From Pseudomonadota bacterium (lineage in GTDB: Bacteria; Myxococcota_A; UBA796; GCA-2862545), in the NCBI GenBank assembly GCA_023954855.1, contig JAGSGY010000044.1, positions 1 to 43,799 of the forward strand: a DNA stretch of 43,799 nucleotides, given 5' to 3'. A program made the translations under genes and the position numbers. A model generated the notes under the pieces. It did no database searches. It saw nothing but the letters and a program-made list of their open reading frames with translations, and was not told where the DNA came from. Within the stretch, counting starts at the first letter, position 1. Each line of letters opens with the position of its first letter. Positions 25,862 through 43,799 of the stretch are shown here, in pieces.

Positions 25862-26140
25862 CTAGCGGACCTTGCCCTTCCGATCAGCGGCATGACCGCG
25901 GAACGTCCGGGTGGGAGAGAACTCGCCGAACTTGTGTCCGATCATCTGCTCGGTGACGTACACCGGGATGAACTGACGTCCGTTGTGGACAGCGAAGGTG
26001 AGCCCAATCATATCGGGAAGAATGGTCGAACGACGGCTCCAGGTCTTGATGACCTTATTGGTGCCAGCCTGGCGTGTAGCGCCGACCTTCTTGCGGAGGT
26101 GCCCGTCGATGAACGGTCCCTTCTTTACGGAACGAGGCAT
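25862..26140 (-). CDS. rpsS: 30S ribosomal protein S19
   Basis: Head protein of the small subunit. The 92-residue product starts [19 protein letters not shown] and has [40 protein letters not shown], and a basic tail. It follows rplB by 17 bases. Confidence 0.98.
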   Translation of the reverse strand: MPRSVKKGPFIDGHLRKKVGATRQAGTNKVIKTWSRRSTILPDMIGLTFAVHNGRQFIPVYVTEQMIGHKFGEFSPTRTFRGHAADRKGKVR

Positions 26141-26157
26141 GGTGAATCCCCGCGCTG

Positions 26158-26979
26158 CTACTTGCGGCGCTTAACGATGAAACGAGAGGAGATCTTCCGG
26201 GTGTTGCGCGTGCGGAAGCCCTTGGTCGGCTTGCCCCATGGCGTAACGGGATGACGTCCCTTGGAACGACCCTCACCACCACCGTGCGGGTGGTCGACCG
26301 GGTTCATGGCCGTACCGCGCACATGCGGGCGACGACCAAGCCAGCGCGTACGGCCGGCTTTTCCGATAACGATGTTTTCGTGCGAGGTATTGCCAACCTG
26401 ACCAATCGTGGCCCGGTTCTGACCCCACACCTGACGGAGCTCGCCCGAGGGCAGGCGAAGAAGGACGTATCCGCCTTCCTTGGCCATGACCTGCGCGTAG
26501 CTTCCGGCGGAGCGACAGAGCTGACCGCCGCGTCCCTTGCTGAGTTCGATGTTGTGAACCCAGGTACCAAGGGGAACGGCGACGAGTGTCATCGCGTTGC
26601 CCGGCTTGATGTCCGCCGTGTCGCTGGTGACAACCGTATCGCCGACCTTGAGGCCGAGCGGATGCAGGATGTACCGCTTCTCACCGTCCACGAAGTGGAT
26701 CAGCGCGATGCGAGCCGAGCGGTTCGGATCGTACTCAATGGCCGCAACACGCCCAGGCACACCCTCTTTGTCACGACGAAAGTCGATCAGACGGTAGCGG
26801 CGCTTGTGACCACCACCACGGTGACGCACGGTAATGCGTCCGCGGTTGTTACGTCCGCCCTTCTTCGACATCGGCGCGAGCAGCGAACGCTCTGGAGTAG
26901 AGCGCGTGATCTCGGCGAAGTCAGAGACGGTCATGAACCGCCGACCGGCAGAGGTCGGCTTAAACTTCTTCACAGCCAT
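26158..26979 (-). CDS. rplB: 50S ribosomal protein L2
   Basis: Core protein needed for subunit association and peptidyl transfer. The 273-residue product has [39 protein letters not shown], and the diagnostic [15 protein letters not shown], whose His is the functionally important one near the peptidyl transferase centre. It is full length and follows rplW by 9 bases. Confidence 0.98.
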   Translation of the reverse strand: MAVKKFKPTSAGRRFMTVSDFAEITRSTPERSLLAPMSKKGGRNNRGRITVRHRGGGHKRRYRLIDFRRDKEGVPGRVAAIEYDPNRSARIALIHFVDGEKRYILHPLGLKVGDTVVTSDTADIKPGNAMTLVAVPLGTWVHNIELSKGRGGQLCRSAGSYAQVMAKEGGYVLLRLPSGELRQVWGQNRATIGQVGNTSHENIVIGKAGRTRWLGRRPHVRGTAMNPVDHPHGGGEGRSKGRHPVTPWGKPTKGFRTRNTRKISSRFIVKRRK

Positions 26980-26988
26980 AGTGAATCC

Positions 26989-27279
26989 CTAGAGGCCTGC
27001 GTCGAACACTGGGAGCGACTGCCCCTCAGCGACGGTGACGTATGCCTTCTTCCAGTTGGAACGCTTGCCGACGTGTCGGCCCCAGCGCTTGTTCTTGCCG
27101 CGGATGACCAAGGTGCGAACCTGGGTCACGTTGACGCCGTAGAAGTCTTCGATCGCCTTGCGAATCTGGACCTTGTTCGACGCCACGCCAACTTCGAAGG
27201 CATAGGTGCGGTCGGACCCAAGGTCCGAGGTGGACTTCTCCGTCACGAGCGGACGGACGAGGACGTGTTGAATGCCCAT
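26989..27279 (-). CDS. rplW: 50S ribosomal protein L23
   Basis: Tunnel-exit protein and main docking site for trigger factor. The 96-residue product has VLVRPLVTEKSTSDLGSDRTY, ASNKVQIRKAIEDFYGVNVTQVRT and a basic loop (GKNKRWGRHVGKRSNWKKA). Its ATG overlaps the rplD stop by one base (TAATG). Confidence 0.97.
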   Translation of the reverse strand: MGIQHVLVRPLVTEKSTSDLGSDRTYAFEVGVASNKVQIRKAIEDFYGVNVTQVRTLVIRGKNKRWGRHVGKRSNWKKAYVTVAEGQSLPVFDAGL

Positions 27280-27905
27280 TAGTTACCTCCGAGACGCGCG
27301 GTCACAGCCTTCACGGCGGCCTCGGTCATGACCAGGTTCTGCCGATGCAGGAGGTCGTAGACGTTGAGGCCATCGCTCGGAAGAACGGTGACATTGGAGA
27401 GGTTACGAGCAGAGCGGAGAACCGTCTCGTCGCGCCCGTCGAGAACGACGAGGGCATCGGAGAGCTCAAAGCGTCCGAGGAGATCGACAACCTGCTTGGT
27501 CTTGATCTCGGGAAGCTCCAGCTTGTCGAGGACGACGAGCTTGCTCTCTTCGACACGGCGGCTAAGCGCGCTGACCAGAGCGGCCTTGCGGACCTTCTTG
27601 TTCAGCTTGAACGCGTACGAGCGGGGGGTGGGACCGAAGACGGCACCGCCACCACGCCAGATCGGCGAGCGCTTGTGACCAGCACGGGCGCTGCCCGTAC
27701 CCTTCTGGCGGAACGGCTTCTTGCCACTGCCAGAAACCTCAGCGCGACCCTTCACCTTGTGGGTGCCGGCACGCCGAGCTGCGAGTTGGTAACGAACCGC
27801 AGCGTAGAGAAGGTGCTCTTTGACCTCGCCGCCGAAGACGGCGTCGTCGAGATCAACGGAGCTGACCTTCTCACGAGCGGTGTTGTGAACATCGATAGTA
27901 GGCAT
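27279..27905 (-). CDS. rplD: 50S ribosomal protein L4
   Basis: Tunnel-lining protein; in E. coli also a feedback regulator of the S10 operon. The 208-residue product has [40 protein letters not shown] (the tunnel extension), [22 protein letters not shown] and a C-terminal alpha/beta region. It comes 17 bases after rpsJ; rplC, which normally lies between them, is not there. Confidence 0.97.
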   Translation of the reverse strand: MPTIDVHNTAREKVSSVDLDDAVFGGEVKEHLLYAAVRYQLAARRAGTHKVKGRAEVSGSGKKPFRQKGTGSARAGHKRSPIWRGGGAVFGPTPRSYAFKLNKKVRKAALVSALSRRVEESKLVVLDKLELPEIKTKQVVDLLGRFELSDALVVLDGRDETVLRSARNLSNVTVLPSDGLNVYDLLHRQNLVMTEAAVKAVTARLGGN

Positions 27906-27922
27906 CGGAGAGTCCTATACAG

Positions 27923-28237
27923 CTACGAGAGCTTGATCTCGACGTGGACACCTGCAGAGAGGTCGAGCTTCATGAGCGCGTCCACGGTCTGCTGGGTGGG
28001 TTCCATGATGTCGAGGAGCCGATGATGGGTACGCCGCTCAAACTGCTCACGCGACTTCTTGTCGATGTGCGGCCCACGAAGCACGGTCCACCGGTTGATG
28101 GTGGTCGGCAACGGGAACGGGCCACGGATATCGACACCAGTACGCTTCGCGGTCTCAACGATCTCGCGGGCGCTCTTGTCGAGCAGCTTGTGGTCGTACG
28201 CCTTGAGGCGGATACGGATCTTGTTGTTCGAAGGCAT
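27923..28237 (-). CDS. rpsJ: 30S ribosomal protein S10
   Basis: Head protein of the small subunit and, with NusB, part of transcription antitermination complexes. The 104-residue product has [27 protein letters not shown]-type helices (residues 6-32) and [20 protein letters not shown], then [18 protein letters not shown]. It starts 14 bases after tuf. Confidence 0.97.
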   Translation of the reverse strand: MPSNNKIRIRLKAYDHKLLDKSAREIVETAKRTGVDIRGPFPLPTTINRWTVLRGPHIDKKSREQFERRTHHRLLDIMEPTQQTVDALMKLDLSAGVHVEIKLS

Positions 28238-28251
28238 AAGCTTTCCCTGAA

Positions 28252-29445
<1,194 letters not shown>

Positions 29446-29708
29446 GGGAGACTCCAGGTGGCCGCATCATTGATGTGCGGCGGTGGAAAGCTATCTGGGA
29501 CGACCCAAGAGGCCCCGAAGAGGTCCACGCGACTTCGCGTGCGCTCTCCGAAAATTCGTCAGGGTCTTGTCGACCGGCGCTTATTAGTCGCTCAGCGAAT
29601 GGTTGGCCACTCACAGGTCCGACAAAGCCGATCGTTTGAGAAAAGAGATGAGTGACTACGCGCCACTCGGGCGGAGGCGAGGACCAAAAGCCCTCACCCC
29701 AGTGTGCA
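29446..29708 (-). promoter_or_regulatory. 263-base rpsG-tuf intergenic region with hairpins
   Basis: No gene is visible here; fusA would be expected. Stem-loops include CACGCG/CGCGTG (29526-29541) with a 4-base loop, and a bulged stem of GCCGCA with TGCGGC (29461-29481) about 20 bases before the tuf ATG. Promoter hexamers are not convincing on the minus strand. The length suggests a tuf-specific leader or internal promoter. Confidence 0.4.
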
Positions 29709-30179
29709 CTACCAGCGGTAGTGCGAGAACGCCTTGTTGGCCTCGGCCATACGGTGCACGTCCTCACGCTTCTTCATTGCGCCACCGCGACGATGACTCG
29801 CCTCGATGAGCTCGTTCGCGAGCTTTTCGCGCATCGAGCGTCCGCCGCGCGAGCGAGCGAACTGAATGAGCCAGCGCATGGCGAGTGCCGTGCGACGGGA
29901 GGGACGAACCTCGATCGGCACCTGGTAGGTCGAGCCACCGACGCGGCGGGACTTAACCTCGACCATCGGCGACACGTTTTCCAGGGCCTGGCGGAACACC
30001 AGAACGGGATCTTCCTTGGTGCGCTGCTCGATGATGTCGAGAGCTCCGTAGACGATGCCCTCGGCGATGGACTTCTTGCCATCGCGCATGACGCAGTTCA
30101 TGAACTTGGAGACAAGCAAGTCTCCGAAACGGGGATCCGGGAGGATCTCACGCTTCGCTACTTGGCGGCGACGCGGCAT
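29709..30179 (-). CDS. rpsG: 30S ribosomal protein S7
   Basis: Assembly-initiating protein of the 30S head and, in E. coli, repressor of the str operon. The 156-residue product starts [20 protein letters not shown] and has [46 protein letters not shown] and a C-terminus including [20 protein letters not shown]. It follows rpsL by 9 bases. Confidence 0.97.
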   Translation of the reverse strand: MPRRRQVAKREILPDPRFGDLLVSKFMNCVMRDGKKSIAEGIVYGALDIIEQRTKEDPVLVFRQALENVSPMVEVKSRRVGGSTYQVPIEVRPSRRTALAMRWLIQFARSRGGRSMREKLANELIEASHRRGGAMKKREDVHRMAEANKAFSHYRW

Positions 30180-30188
30180 GGGTACTTC

Positions 30189-30563
30189 CTACTTCTTCGG
30201 ACGCTTGGCGCCGTACTTCGAGCGGCCCTGACGACGGTCAGAAACACCGGAAGCGTCGAGCGCACCGCGGATGATGTGGTAACGGACACCCGGAAGGTCC
30301 TTGACTCGGCCGCCACGAACCAACACGGAGTTGTGCTCCTGGAGGTTGTGACCCTCACCGGGGATGTAGGAGGTGACCTCCATTCCGTTGGTGAGACGGA
30401 CGCGAGCGACCTTACGAAGAGCCGAGTTCGGCTTCTTAGGAGTCGTTGCGTAAACGCGAGTGCAGACACCGCGCTTTTGGGGGCATGCGCGCAGGGCCGG
30501 AGCCGTGCTCTTGCGCTTGACCTTCTTACGGCCATTCCGCACGAGCTGGTTGATGGTCGGCAT
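30189..30563 (-). CDS. rpsL: 30S ribosomal protein S12
   Basis: Decoding-centre protein. The 124-residue product has [18 protein letters not shown], the segment [20 protein letters not shown] with the Lys at the position of streptomycin-sensitive K43, and [20 protein letters not shown] with the K88-equivalent Lys. It therefore looks streptomycin-sensitive. It is separated from rpoC by 141 bases with a hairpin and a possible promoter. Confidence 0.97.
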   Translation of the reverse strand: MPTINQLVRNGRKKVKRKSTAPALRACPQKRGVCTRVYATTPKKPNSALRKVARVRLTNGMEVTSYIPGEGHNLQEHNSVLVRGGRVKDLPGVRYHIIRGALDASGVSDRRQGRSKYGAKRPKK

Positions 30564-30645
30564 GAGAATCCTCGAAAATTCGACCCCGGGTGGGATCGTA
30601 TACAGTAGAGCGTCCGGATGAACCGGCTTTGCTCGGCCGGCGGGA

Positions 30646-30672
30646 CTTATGGGCTTGAGGCCCCGCTGTCAA
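30646..30672 (-). promoter_or_regulatory. Candidate promoter before rpsL
   Basis: On the minus strand TTGACA (30667-30672) is followed after 15 bases by CATAAG (30646-30651), which matches the -10 at four of six positions. This would give the str genes their own start inside the super-cluster, with a leader of about 80 bases. Confidence 0.35.
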
Positions 30673-30674
30673 GC

Positions 30675-30698
30675 GGAGGCCGGCGATCACCGGCCTCC
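30675..30698 (-). terminator. Strong stem-loop right after rpoC
   Basis: GGAGGCCGG pairs perfectly with CCGGCCTCC around a 6-base loop, starting 7 bases after the rpoC stop. Flanking CCCGCT and AGCGGG extend the stem around a 7-base bulge. No U-run follows; TTGACA comes next instead. It could be a partial terminator, a processing site or a 3'-end stabiliser. Confidence 0.5.
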
Positions 30699-30704
30699 AG
30701 CGGG

Positions 30705-35525
<4,821 letters not shown>

Positions 35526-35599
35526 GGCGATCTCCTGGAAGCGGGGGGTGGCCCTAGGGGCCTAAAATTGGGGAAAGATAGAGAGGCGTAGGCTCGCGC

Positions 35600-39784
<4,185 letters not shown>

Positions 39785-40123
39785 CAGGACACTCCTCTCA
39801 CTCGGGAGACGGCCGAACCGTCAGCGCGAGTGGCTCCGAGGGAAAATCGCTTGGTGGGGTCGCTCACGCGGGTGCGGTTCGCAGCGCGGAACACCTGGTC
39901 AACCCCGTTCTCTGAAGACAGAGAAATCCCGATCCGTGCGCGTGCGATGCCGCGGCCGGTTGTCGGGGATGGGGTGAACGAAATGTTCATGCGTGGGCGT
40001 GACCTGCCTGGGGTGGCTTACCGGCAATGGGTGCGAGCACCCGAATTCGCTCGTCAAACGACGAGCAGCCCACTCCACGACCGCCGGTAAGAGGCCGTGA
40101 AGTGGGCTTTACGTAGTCGATGA
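39785..40123 (-). promoter_or_regulatory. 339-base rplL-rpoB gap with interleaved (pseudoknot-type) stems
   Basis: No gene can be supported here. The promoter-distal part (39785-40016) shows a small hairpin, TTCTCT/AGAGAA (39908-39925), and little else. Just after rplL lies a dense structure at 40017-40108. AGCCCACT (40067-40074) pairs with AGTGGGCT (40101-40108). CTTACCGGC (40017-40025) pairs with GCCGGTAAG (40083-40091), inside the loop of the first stem. Two local hairpins sit between: GCTCGTC-AAAC-GACGAGC (40049-40066) and GGGTG-CGAG-CACCC (40029-40042 on the plus strand). In E. coli the same gap holds a partial terminator and an RNase III site, so a similar role in setting rpoBC against rplJL is likely. 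Confidence 0.6.
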
Positions 40124-40498
40124 CTACTTGACCTCGACCTCGGCGCCTGCCTCGACGAGCTGACCCTTGACCTGCTCGGCCTCCTCCTTGGAGACGGCCT
40201 CCTTGATCTTGGCCGGCACGCCTTCGACGAGGCCCTTGGCATCCTTGAGCCCGAGGCTCGTGATGGCACGGACCGCCTTGATAACGGCGATCTTGTTGCC
40301 ACCGAACGACGTCATGATGACGTCGAACTCGGTCTGCTCTTCGGCAGCTTCCGCGGCACCGCCACCAGCGGCGACGGCCACGACGGGGGCCGAAGCCTCG
40401 ACGCCGAGCTCGTCCTCAAGGGTCTCAATGAGGCCCTTGACTTCGGAAAGCTTGAGGTTCTTGATGTAGTCGACAACCTGGTCCTGAGTAACGGACAT
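40124..40498 (-). CDS. rplL: 50S ribosomal protein L7/L12
   Basis: Stalk protein, present in several copies, that recruits translational GTPases. The 124-residue product has an N-terminal dimerisation helix region ([20 protein letters not shown]), an Ala/Gly/Glu-rich hinge, and the C-terminal domain [20 protein letters not shown] with [14 protein letters not shown]. The ATG at 40498 has GGAGG at 5 bases; an upstream in-frame ATG at 40510 lies before the ribosome binding site and is rejected. Confidence 0.97.
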   Translation of the reverse strand: MSVTQDQVVDYIKNLKLSEVKGLIETLEDELGVEASAPVVAVAAGGGAAEAAEEQTEFDVIMTSFGGNKIAVIKAVRAITSLGLKDAKGLVEGVPAKIKEAVSKEEAEQVKGQLVEAGAEVEVK

Positions 40499-40558
40499 GG
40501 GTTCCTCCAAAGGAATACCCGCGAGGCGAAGCCTCTGGGGTTCAGAGATTTCGAAGCG

Positions 40559-41083
40559 TTAGGAGCTCTCTTCGAGCTTCGCCTCGTAGTTCTTGAGAAG
40601 GTAGAGCAAGTCCCGAGCAGGGGCCTGCAGGACACCGAGGATCTGCCGCGGGCCTTCCTGAATCGTGCGAAGAAGCGTTGAAAGCAACTCCTCACGGCTG
40701 GGAAGATCTGCGATGGCAAGGACGCCCTTCTCATCGAGAACGGTGCCCTCAAAGAACCCTGCCTTAACGGCGAGGTTCTCGTTGTCCTTCAGCTGGCCCT
40801 TGAGCAACTTCGCAGCTGCTGCCGGGTCTTCGCCGGAGAACAGAACGCCAATCGGACCCCGAAAGTGCTCAGCCAGAGGCTCGAGCTCAGTTCCGGAGAC
40901 AGCAAGCTTGCACAGAGTGTTCTTCACGACTTTGTAGTGAAGTCCGGCAGGCTCGCAGGCGCGGCGAATGGCATCCATCTGAGCAACAGTGGAGCCCGTG
41001 AAGTCCGTGAGGACCACAAAGGGTGCCTCCGCGAACTGTCCGCGCATCTGATCGACGAATTCGGCCTTATCAGTACGATTCAT
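40559..41083 (-). CDS. rplJ: 50S ribosomal protein L10
   Basis: Base of the L7/L12 stalk and, in E. coli, translational repressor of rplJL. The 174-residue product has KAEFVDQMRGQFAEAPFVVL, LHYKVVKNTLCKLAVSG, FRGPIGVLFSGEDPAAAAK and a C-terminal helix for L12 binding. It starts 8 bases after rplA, so any leader needed for L10 binding would overlap the rplA coding region. Confidence 0.96.
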   Translation of the reverse strand: MNRTDKAEFVDQMRGQFAEAPFVVLTDFTGSTVAQMDAIRRACEPAGLHYKVVKNTLCKLAVSGTELEPLAEHFRGPIGVLFSGEDPAAAAKLLKGQLKDNENLAVKAGFFEGTVLDEKGVLAIADLPSREELLSTLLRTIQEGPRQILGVLQAPARDLLYLLKNYEAKLEESS

Positions 41084-41091
41084 AGGTCACC

Positions 41092-41811
41092 TCACCGAGA
41101 CTCGGACGCGAGGCGGGTAGCCTCGTTGGCGTCGAGACGAATGCCCGGGCCCATGGTTGTACTGATGGCGATACCTCGGACGTACATGCCCTTGGCGCTC
41201 GCAGGCTTCAGACGAACCAAAGTCTGAACCAAGCTGACGATGTTATCGCGCAGCTGGTCAGGAGTCATGCTCGCCTTGCCAACGGGGGCATGGACGATAC
41301 CGGCACGTTCGACCCGAAAGTCGACGCGACCAGCCTTGAGCTCCTTGACGACGTCGGCAACCTTTTCAGGGCCAACGACCGTTCCAGTCTTCGGGTTCGG
41401 CATCAAACCGCGAGGTCCGAGCACTCGACCGAGCCGACCGACCTTGGCCATCATGCTGCGAACAGCAACAGCCTTGTCGAAGTCGGTCCAGCCGCCCTGA
41501 ATACGGGCGACAAGATCATCCGAACCAACGAAGTCGGCGCCAGCCTCCTCCGCGGCACGCGCCGCATCGCCGTCTGCAAAGACAGCAACGCGAACGGACT
41601 TGCCGATTCCGTGAGGCAGGCTCACCGCGCCACGAACCATCTGGTCCGCCTGGCGGGGATTCACCCCTAGGCGCACAGCAATGTCGACGGATTCGTCGAA
41701 CTTGGCGCCTGCGGTCTTCCCGATGAGCGCTACCGCCTCATCGATCGAGTACCGCTGCCCGTCACTGACGAGCTGCGATGCATTCCGATACCGCTTTCCG
41801 TGTGTTGTCAC
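41092..41811 (-). CDS. rplA: 50S ribosomal protein L1
   Basis: Mobile-stalk protein that helps release tRNA from the E site and represses its own operon in many bacteria. The 239-residue product has a GTG start (AAGGAG before it). Blocks include FDESVDIAVRLGVNPRQADQ, VSLPHGIGKSVRVAVF, LGRVLGPRGLMPNPKTGTV and the C-terminal LKPASAKGMYVRGIAISTTM. It is separated from rplK by 103 bases. Confidence 0.97.
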   Translation of the reverse strand: MTTHGKRYRNASQLVSDGQRYSIDEAVALIGKTAGAKFDESVDIAVRLGVNPRQADQMVRGAVSLPHGIGKSVRVAVFADGDAARAAEEAGADFVGSDDLVARIQGGWTDFDKAVAVRSMMAKVGRLGRVLGPRGLMPNPKTGTVVGPEKVADVVKELKAGRVDFRVERAGIVHAPVGKASMTPDQLRDNIVSLVQTLVRLKPASAKGMYVRGIAISTTMGPGIRLDANEATRLASESR

Positions 41812-41914
41812 GGTAGTTTCTCCTTGGTAATGAGCGCACCCAAAGGCACCCCATCACTCACGCCGGCCGGGGTAAACGGGAGTCGACCACCCTCCCCCGG
41901 TTACGGACGCTGGA
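41812..41914 (-). promoter_or_regulatory. rplK-rplA gap with a nested stem-loop
   Basis: CTCCC/GGGAG and CCGG/CCGG form a bulged stem at 41867-41900. Closer to rplA, GTGATG and CATTAC (one G-T wobble) enclose two GGGTGC repeats. This is a plausible site for L1 or read-through control, but the known L1 target pattern is not clearly matched. Confidence 0.35.
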
Positions 41915-42343
41915 TCAGTTGACGATAATTCCCATTGACACGGCTGTACCACGAACCTGATTCATGGCCGACTCCAGGTTGGTACAGTTCAAGTCGGGAA
42001 GCTTGGTCTTCGCAATCTCTTCCACCTGGGCTTCGGTCACAGTTCCAACCTTTTCACGGTTGGGCTGTCCGGAACCCTTGGCGACACCCGCTGCCTTGAG
42101 CAGCAAGACGGCGACCGGCGGGGTCTTTGTCACGAACGAGAAGCTGCGGTCGGAGAACACCGTAATGACCACAGGGATCACCAGGCCCTCACCAGCCTGG
42201 GGCTTGGTGCGGGTGTTGAACTCGTCGCAGAACTGCTTAATGTTCACGCCGGCCTGTCCCAGGGCGGGACCGACTGGCGGAGCGGGGCGGGCCTGCCCTG
42301 CGGGAATCTGCAGCTTGATCTGGTTTACGACCTTCTTGGCCAT
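41915..42343 (-). CDS. rplK: 50S ribosomal protein L11
   Basis: GTPase-centre protein and the thiostrepton/RelA-linked part of the factor-binding site. The 142-residue product has [57 protein letters not shown] and [21 protein letters not shown]. It follows nusG by 57 bases. Confidence 0.98.
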   Translation of the reverse strand: MAKKVVNQIKLQIPAGQARPAPPVGPALGQAGVNIKQFCDEFNTRTKPQAGEGLVIPVVITVFSDRSFSFVTKTPPVAVLLLKAAGVAKGSGQPNREKVGTVTEAQVEEIAKTKLPDLNCTNLESAMNQVRGTAVSMGIIVN

Positions 42344-42400
42344 GTTCGTGCTCCCGCCCCCGAAGAGGCGCTGGAAAGTCTGAAAGTGTTGAGCGTCCGG

Positions 42401-42925
42401 TTAGGACAGCTTCTCGACCTGGTGAAAGCCGAGCTCTGTAGAGACGGGACGTCCGAAGATGTTGATCTTCACGCGGAGCTTGCCGCGCTGCTCGCTGATC
42501 TCTTCGACAGTTCCGCGCATGGATGCGTAGGAACCTTCCGTGAGACGAACCTCTTCGCCGAGCTCGAAATCGAGCACGGGACGTGGCGCGGCCTCTTCGT
42601 CGTCGGAGAGCATCGCGGTAATGCGACGGACTTCCTCGTCGGGGACCGGAGGAGGATTGCGAGCGCCACCCACGAAGCCCATCACGCGTGGCGTGTTCTT
42701 CACGAGGTGCCAGGTCTCGTTGTCGAGCACCATCTGCACCAGCATGTAGCCGGGGTAGAAGCGCCGAGTGACCTTGCGCTTGGTCTTTGGATCGACCACC
42801 GTCTCGGACGGCACGAGCACTCGACCAAAACGGTCACCGAGCTCATGAAGCTCGATCCGCTGCTCGAGGCCTCGACGGGCCTTGTCCTCGGAACCGGACA
42901 GCGTATGCACCGCATACCAGCGCAT
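42401..42925 (-). CDS. nusG: Transcription termination/antitermination protein NusG
   Basis: Binds RNA polymerase and Rho or S10. The 174-residue product starts at the ATG at 42925 (MRWYAVHTLSGSEDKARRG); a further ATG at 42949 lies before the GGAGAG ribosome binding site. The NGN domain includes RRFYPGYMLVQMVLDNETW and TPRVMGFVGG. The C-terminal KOW domain includes FELGEEVRLTEGSYASMRGT. It follows secE by 42 bases. Confidence 0.97.
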   Translation of the reverse strand: MRWYAVHTLSGSEDKARRGLEQRIELHELGDRFGRVLVPSETVVDPKTKRKVTRRFYPGYMLVQMVLDNETWHLVKNTPRVMGFVGGARNPPPVPDEEVRRITAMLSDDEEAAPRPVLDFELGEEVRLTEGSYASMRGTVEEISEQRGKLRVKINIFGRPVSTELGFHQVEKLS

Positions 42926-42967
42926 GGATGGAACTCTCCTCTCGGCCAAGCCGAGGTAGAAACGAAA

Positions 42968-43351
42968 TCAGCCGGCCGTAAACAGGACCATGTCGGCGAC
43001 CTTCTTCCAGATGAAGTCGTAGCCGCCAAGGACACCCGCTGTGAACAGCGTGGTGACCACCACCGTGGTGGAGGCGCGAACGGTCTCATCTCGAGTAGGC
43101 CAGGTCACCTTGGTCAGCTCATCGACGACTTCGTCGGTGAACTGAACCGCCTGCTCGTTTCGGAGCAAGGCGACGAAGGTGAGGACCCCTGCGACCAGCG
43201 AGAGCACGGAGCTCAGATTCACCAGACCCAACACGCGTGTGTCCGGAACCGCAAACTGCCCAAAACCCGAGACCAAGCCGGCCTGGAAGGCAACCGCGAC
43301 CAGCACGCCTGTGGCGATGAAGCTGAGTACGATGAAACGCTGATGACGCAT
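42968..43351 (-). CDS. secE: Protein translocase subunit SecE
   Basis: Essential clamp subunit of SecYEG. The 127-residue product has three membrane spans (about 6-28, 43-63 and 94-118), like E. coli SecE and unlike the single-span Gram-positive form. The conserved KVTWPTRDE cytoplasmic amphipathic segment precedes the last span. The secE-nusG-rplK order is normal. tRNA-Trp and rpmG, often just before secE, are not present. Confidence 0.93.
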   Translation of the reverse strand: MRHQRFIVLSFIATGVLVAVAFQAGLVSGFGQFAVPDTRVLGLVNLSSVLSLVAGVLTFVALLRNEQAVQFTDEVVDELTKVTWPTRDETVRASTTVVVTTLFTAGVLGGYDFIWKKVADMVLFTAG

Positions 43352-43383
43352 GAAAGAATCCGGCCGTCGGCCCCGATGAGGGA

Positions 43384-43402
43384 GTCACACGGAATGTGTG
43401 AC
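43384..43402 (-). promoter_or_regulatory. Stem-loop upstream of secE
   Basis: GTCACAC and GTGTGAC form a perfect 7-base stem with a 5-base loop. An outer CCCGATG/CATCGGG pairing encloses it, reaching 43413. It lies about 35 bases before the secE ATG and would be in its leader. Confidence 0.45.
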
Positions 43403-43473
43403 GAACATCGGGCGAGTGCGGCCACTAGGTAAGCAGAACGAACCCGGTGGCAAGCGACGTGCCAACTAATGCA

Positions 43474-43512
43474 AAGCGGAAGTCGGCGCAAGAAACGCGC
43501 TGCCTTCCGCTT
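43474..43512 (-). promoter_or_regulatory. Two-part stem-loop after the second tuf
   Basis: AAGCGGAAG pairs with CTTCCGCTT, and inside it GCGC pairs with GCGC around a 7-base loop. It lies 45 bases past the stop of the partial tuf. TGCATTAGTT follows on the minus strand, a poor U-tract. It may be a weak terminator or a processing site between tuf and secE. Confidence 0.45.
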
Positions 43513-43556
43513 CGCCGGTGTGTCCACGCGGGATCGCGCGGACGAAAACGAACGAG

Positions 43557-43799
<243 letters not shown>

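Overview
The window is GC-rich bacterial chromosome dominated by one very long set of genes for the protein-synthesis and transcription machinery. Codons end mostly in G or C, leader sequences carry clear AGGAG-type ribosome binding sites, and RpoC carries the large trigger-loop insertion (SI3) seen in Proteobacteria-like groups. The small Gly-Cys lipoprotein, the Gly/Arg-tailed DEAD-box helicase and the general layout fit a Myxococcota / former deltaproteobacterial lineage. That placement is an inference and only moderately secure. I see no mobile element, CRISPR array, prophage or obviously foreign segment.

Region 1 (1-8.4 kb) is housekeeping. It holds the end of a DUF3006-like gene, recA, a DEAD-box RNA helicase on the other strand, an aminopeptidase P translationally coupled to a small membrane-anchored zinc-ribbon-like protein, L-aspartate oxidase (nadB), two tandem CDP-alcohol phosphatidyltransferases and class 2 dihydroorotate dehydrogenase (pyrD). 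Region 2 (8.4-15.1 kb) has tRNA-Gly(GCC) with its terminator, a gene-free stretch with two DnaA-box-like nonamers, a lipoprotein, a large FAD-dependent dehydrogenase (COG2509 type), the glycolytic operon gap-pgk-tpiA, then on the minus strand fur and secG followed by tRNA-Leu(GAG).

Region 3 (15.1-43.8 kb) is entirely on the minus strand. In transcription order it reads: tuf (partial), secE, nusG, rplK, rplA, rplJ, rplL, rpoB, rpoC, rpsL, rpsG, tuf, rpsJ, rplD, rplW, rplB, rpsS, rplV, rpsC, rplP, rpmC, rpsQ, rplN, rplX, rplE, rpsH, rplF, rplR, rpsE, rpmD, rplO, secY, map, rpsM, rpsK, rpoA, rplQ. It closes with a strong intrinsic terminator at 15124-15155. The rif, str, S10, spc and alpha operons are thus joined head to tail.

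The unusual content is in what this cluster lacks and in its intergenic RNA. Seven genes normally embedded in it are missing at their expected positions: fusA, rplC, rpsN, adk, infA, rpmJ and rpsD. Flanking spacings are otherwise tight, so they were relocated or lost rather than broken. RpoC has an extra segment of about 230 residues ahead of its funnel domain. L29 has a C-terminal extension of about 40 residues. Several intergenic gaps hold strong nested hairpins; the best is an interleaved, pseudoknot-type arrangement in the 339-base rplL-rpoB gap, and another is a row of hairpins between rpmC and rpsQ. No novel defence or metabolic system is evident; these are the points that merit a second look.
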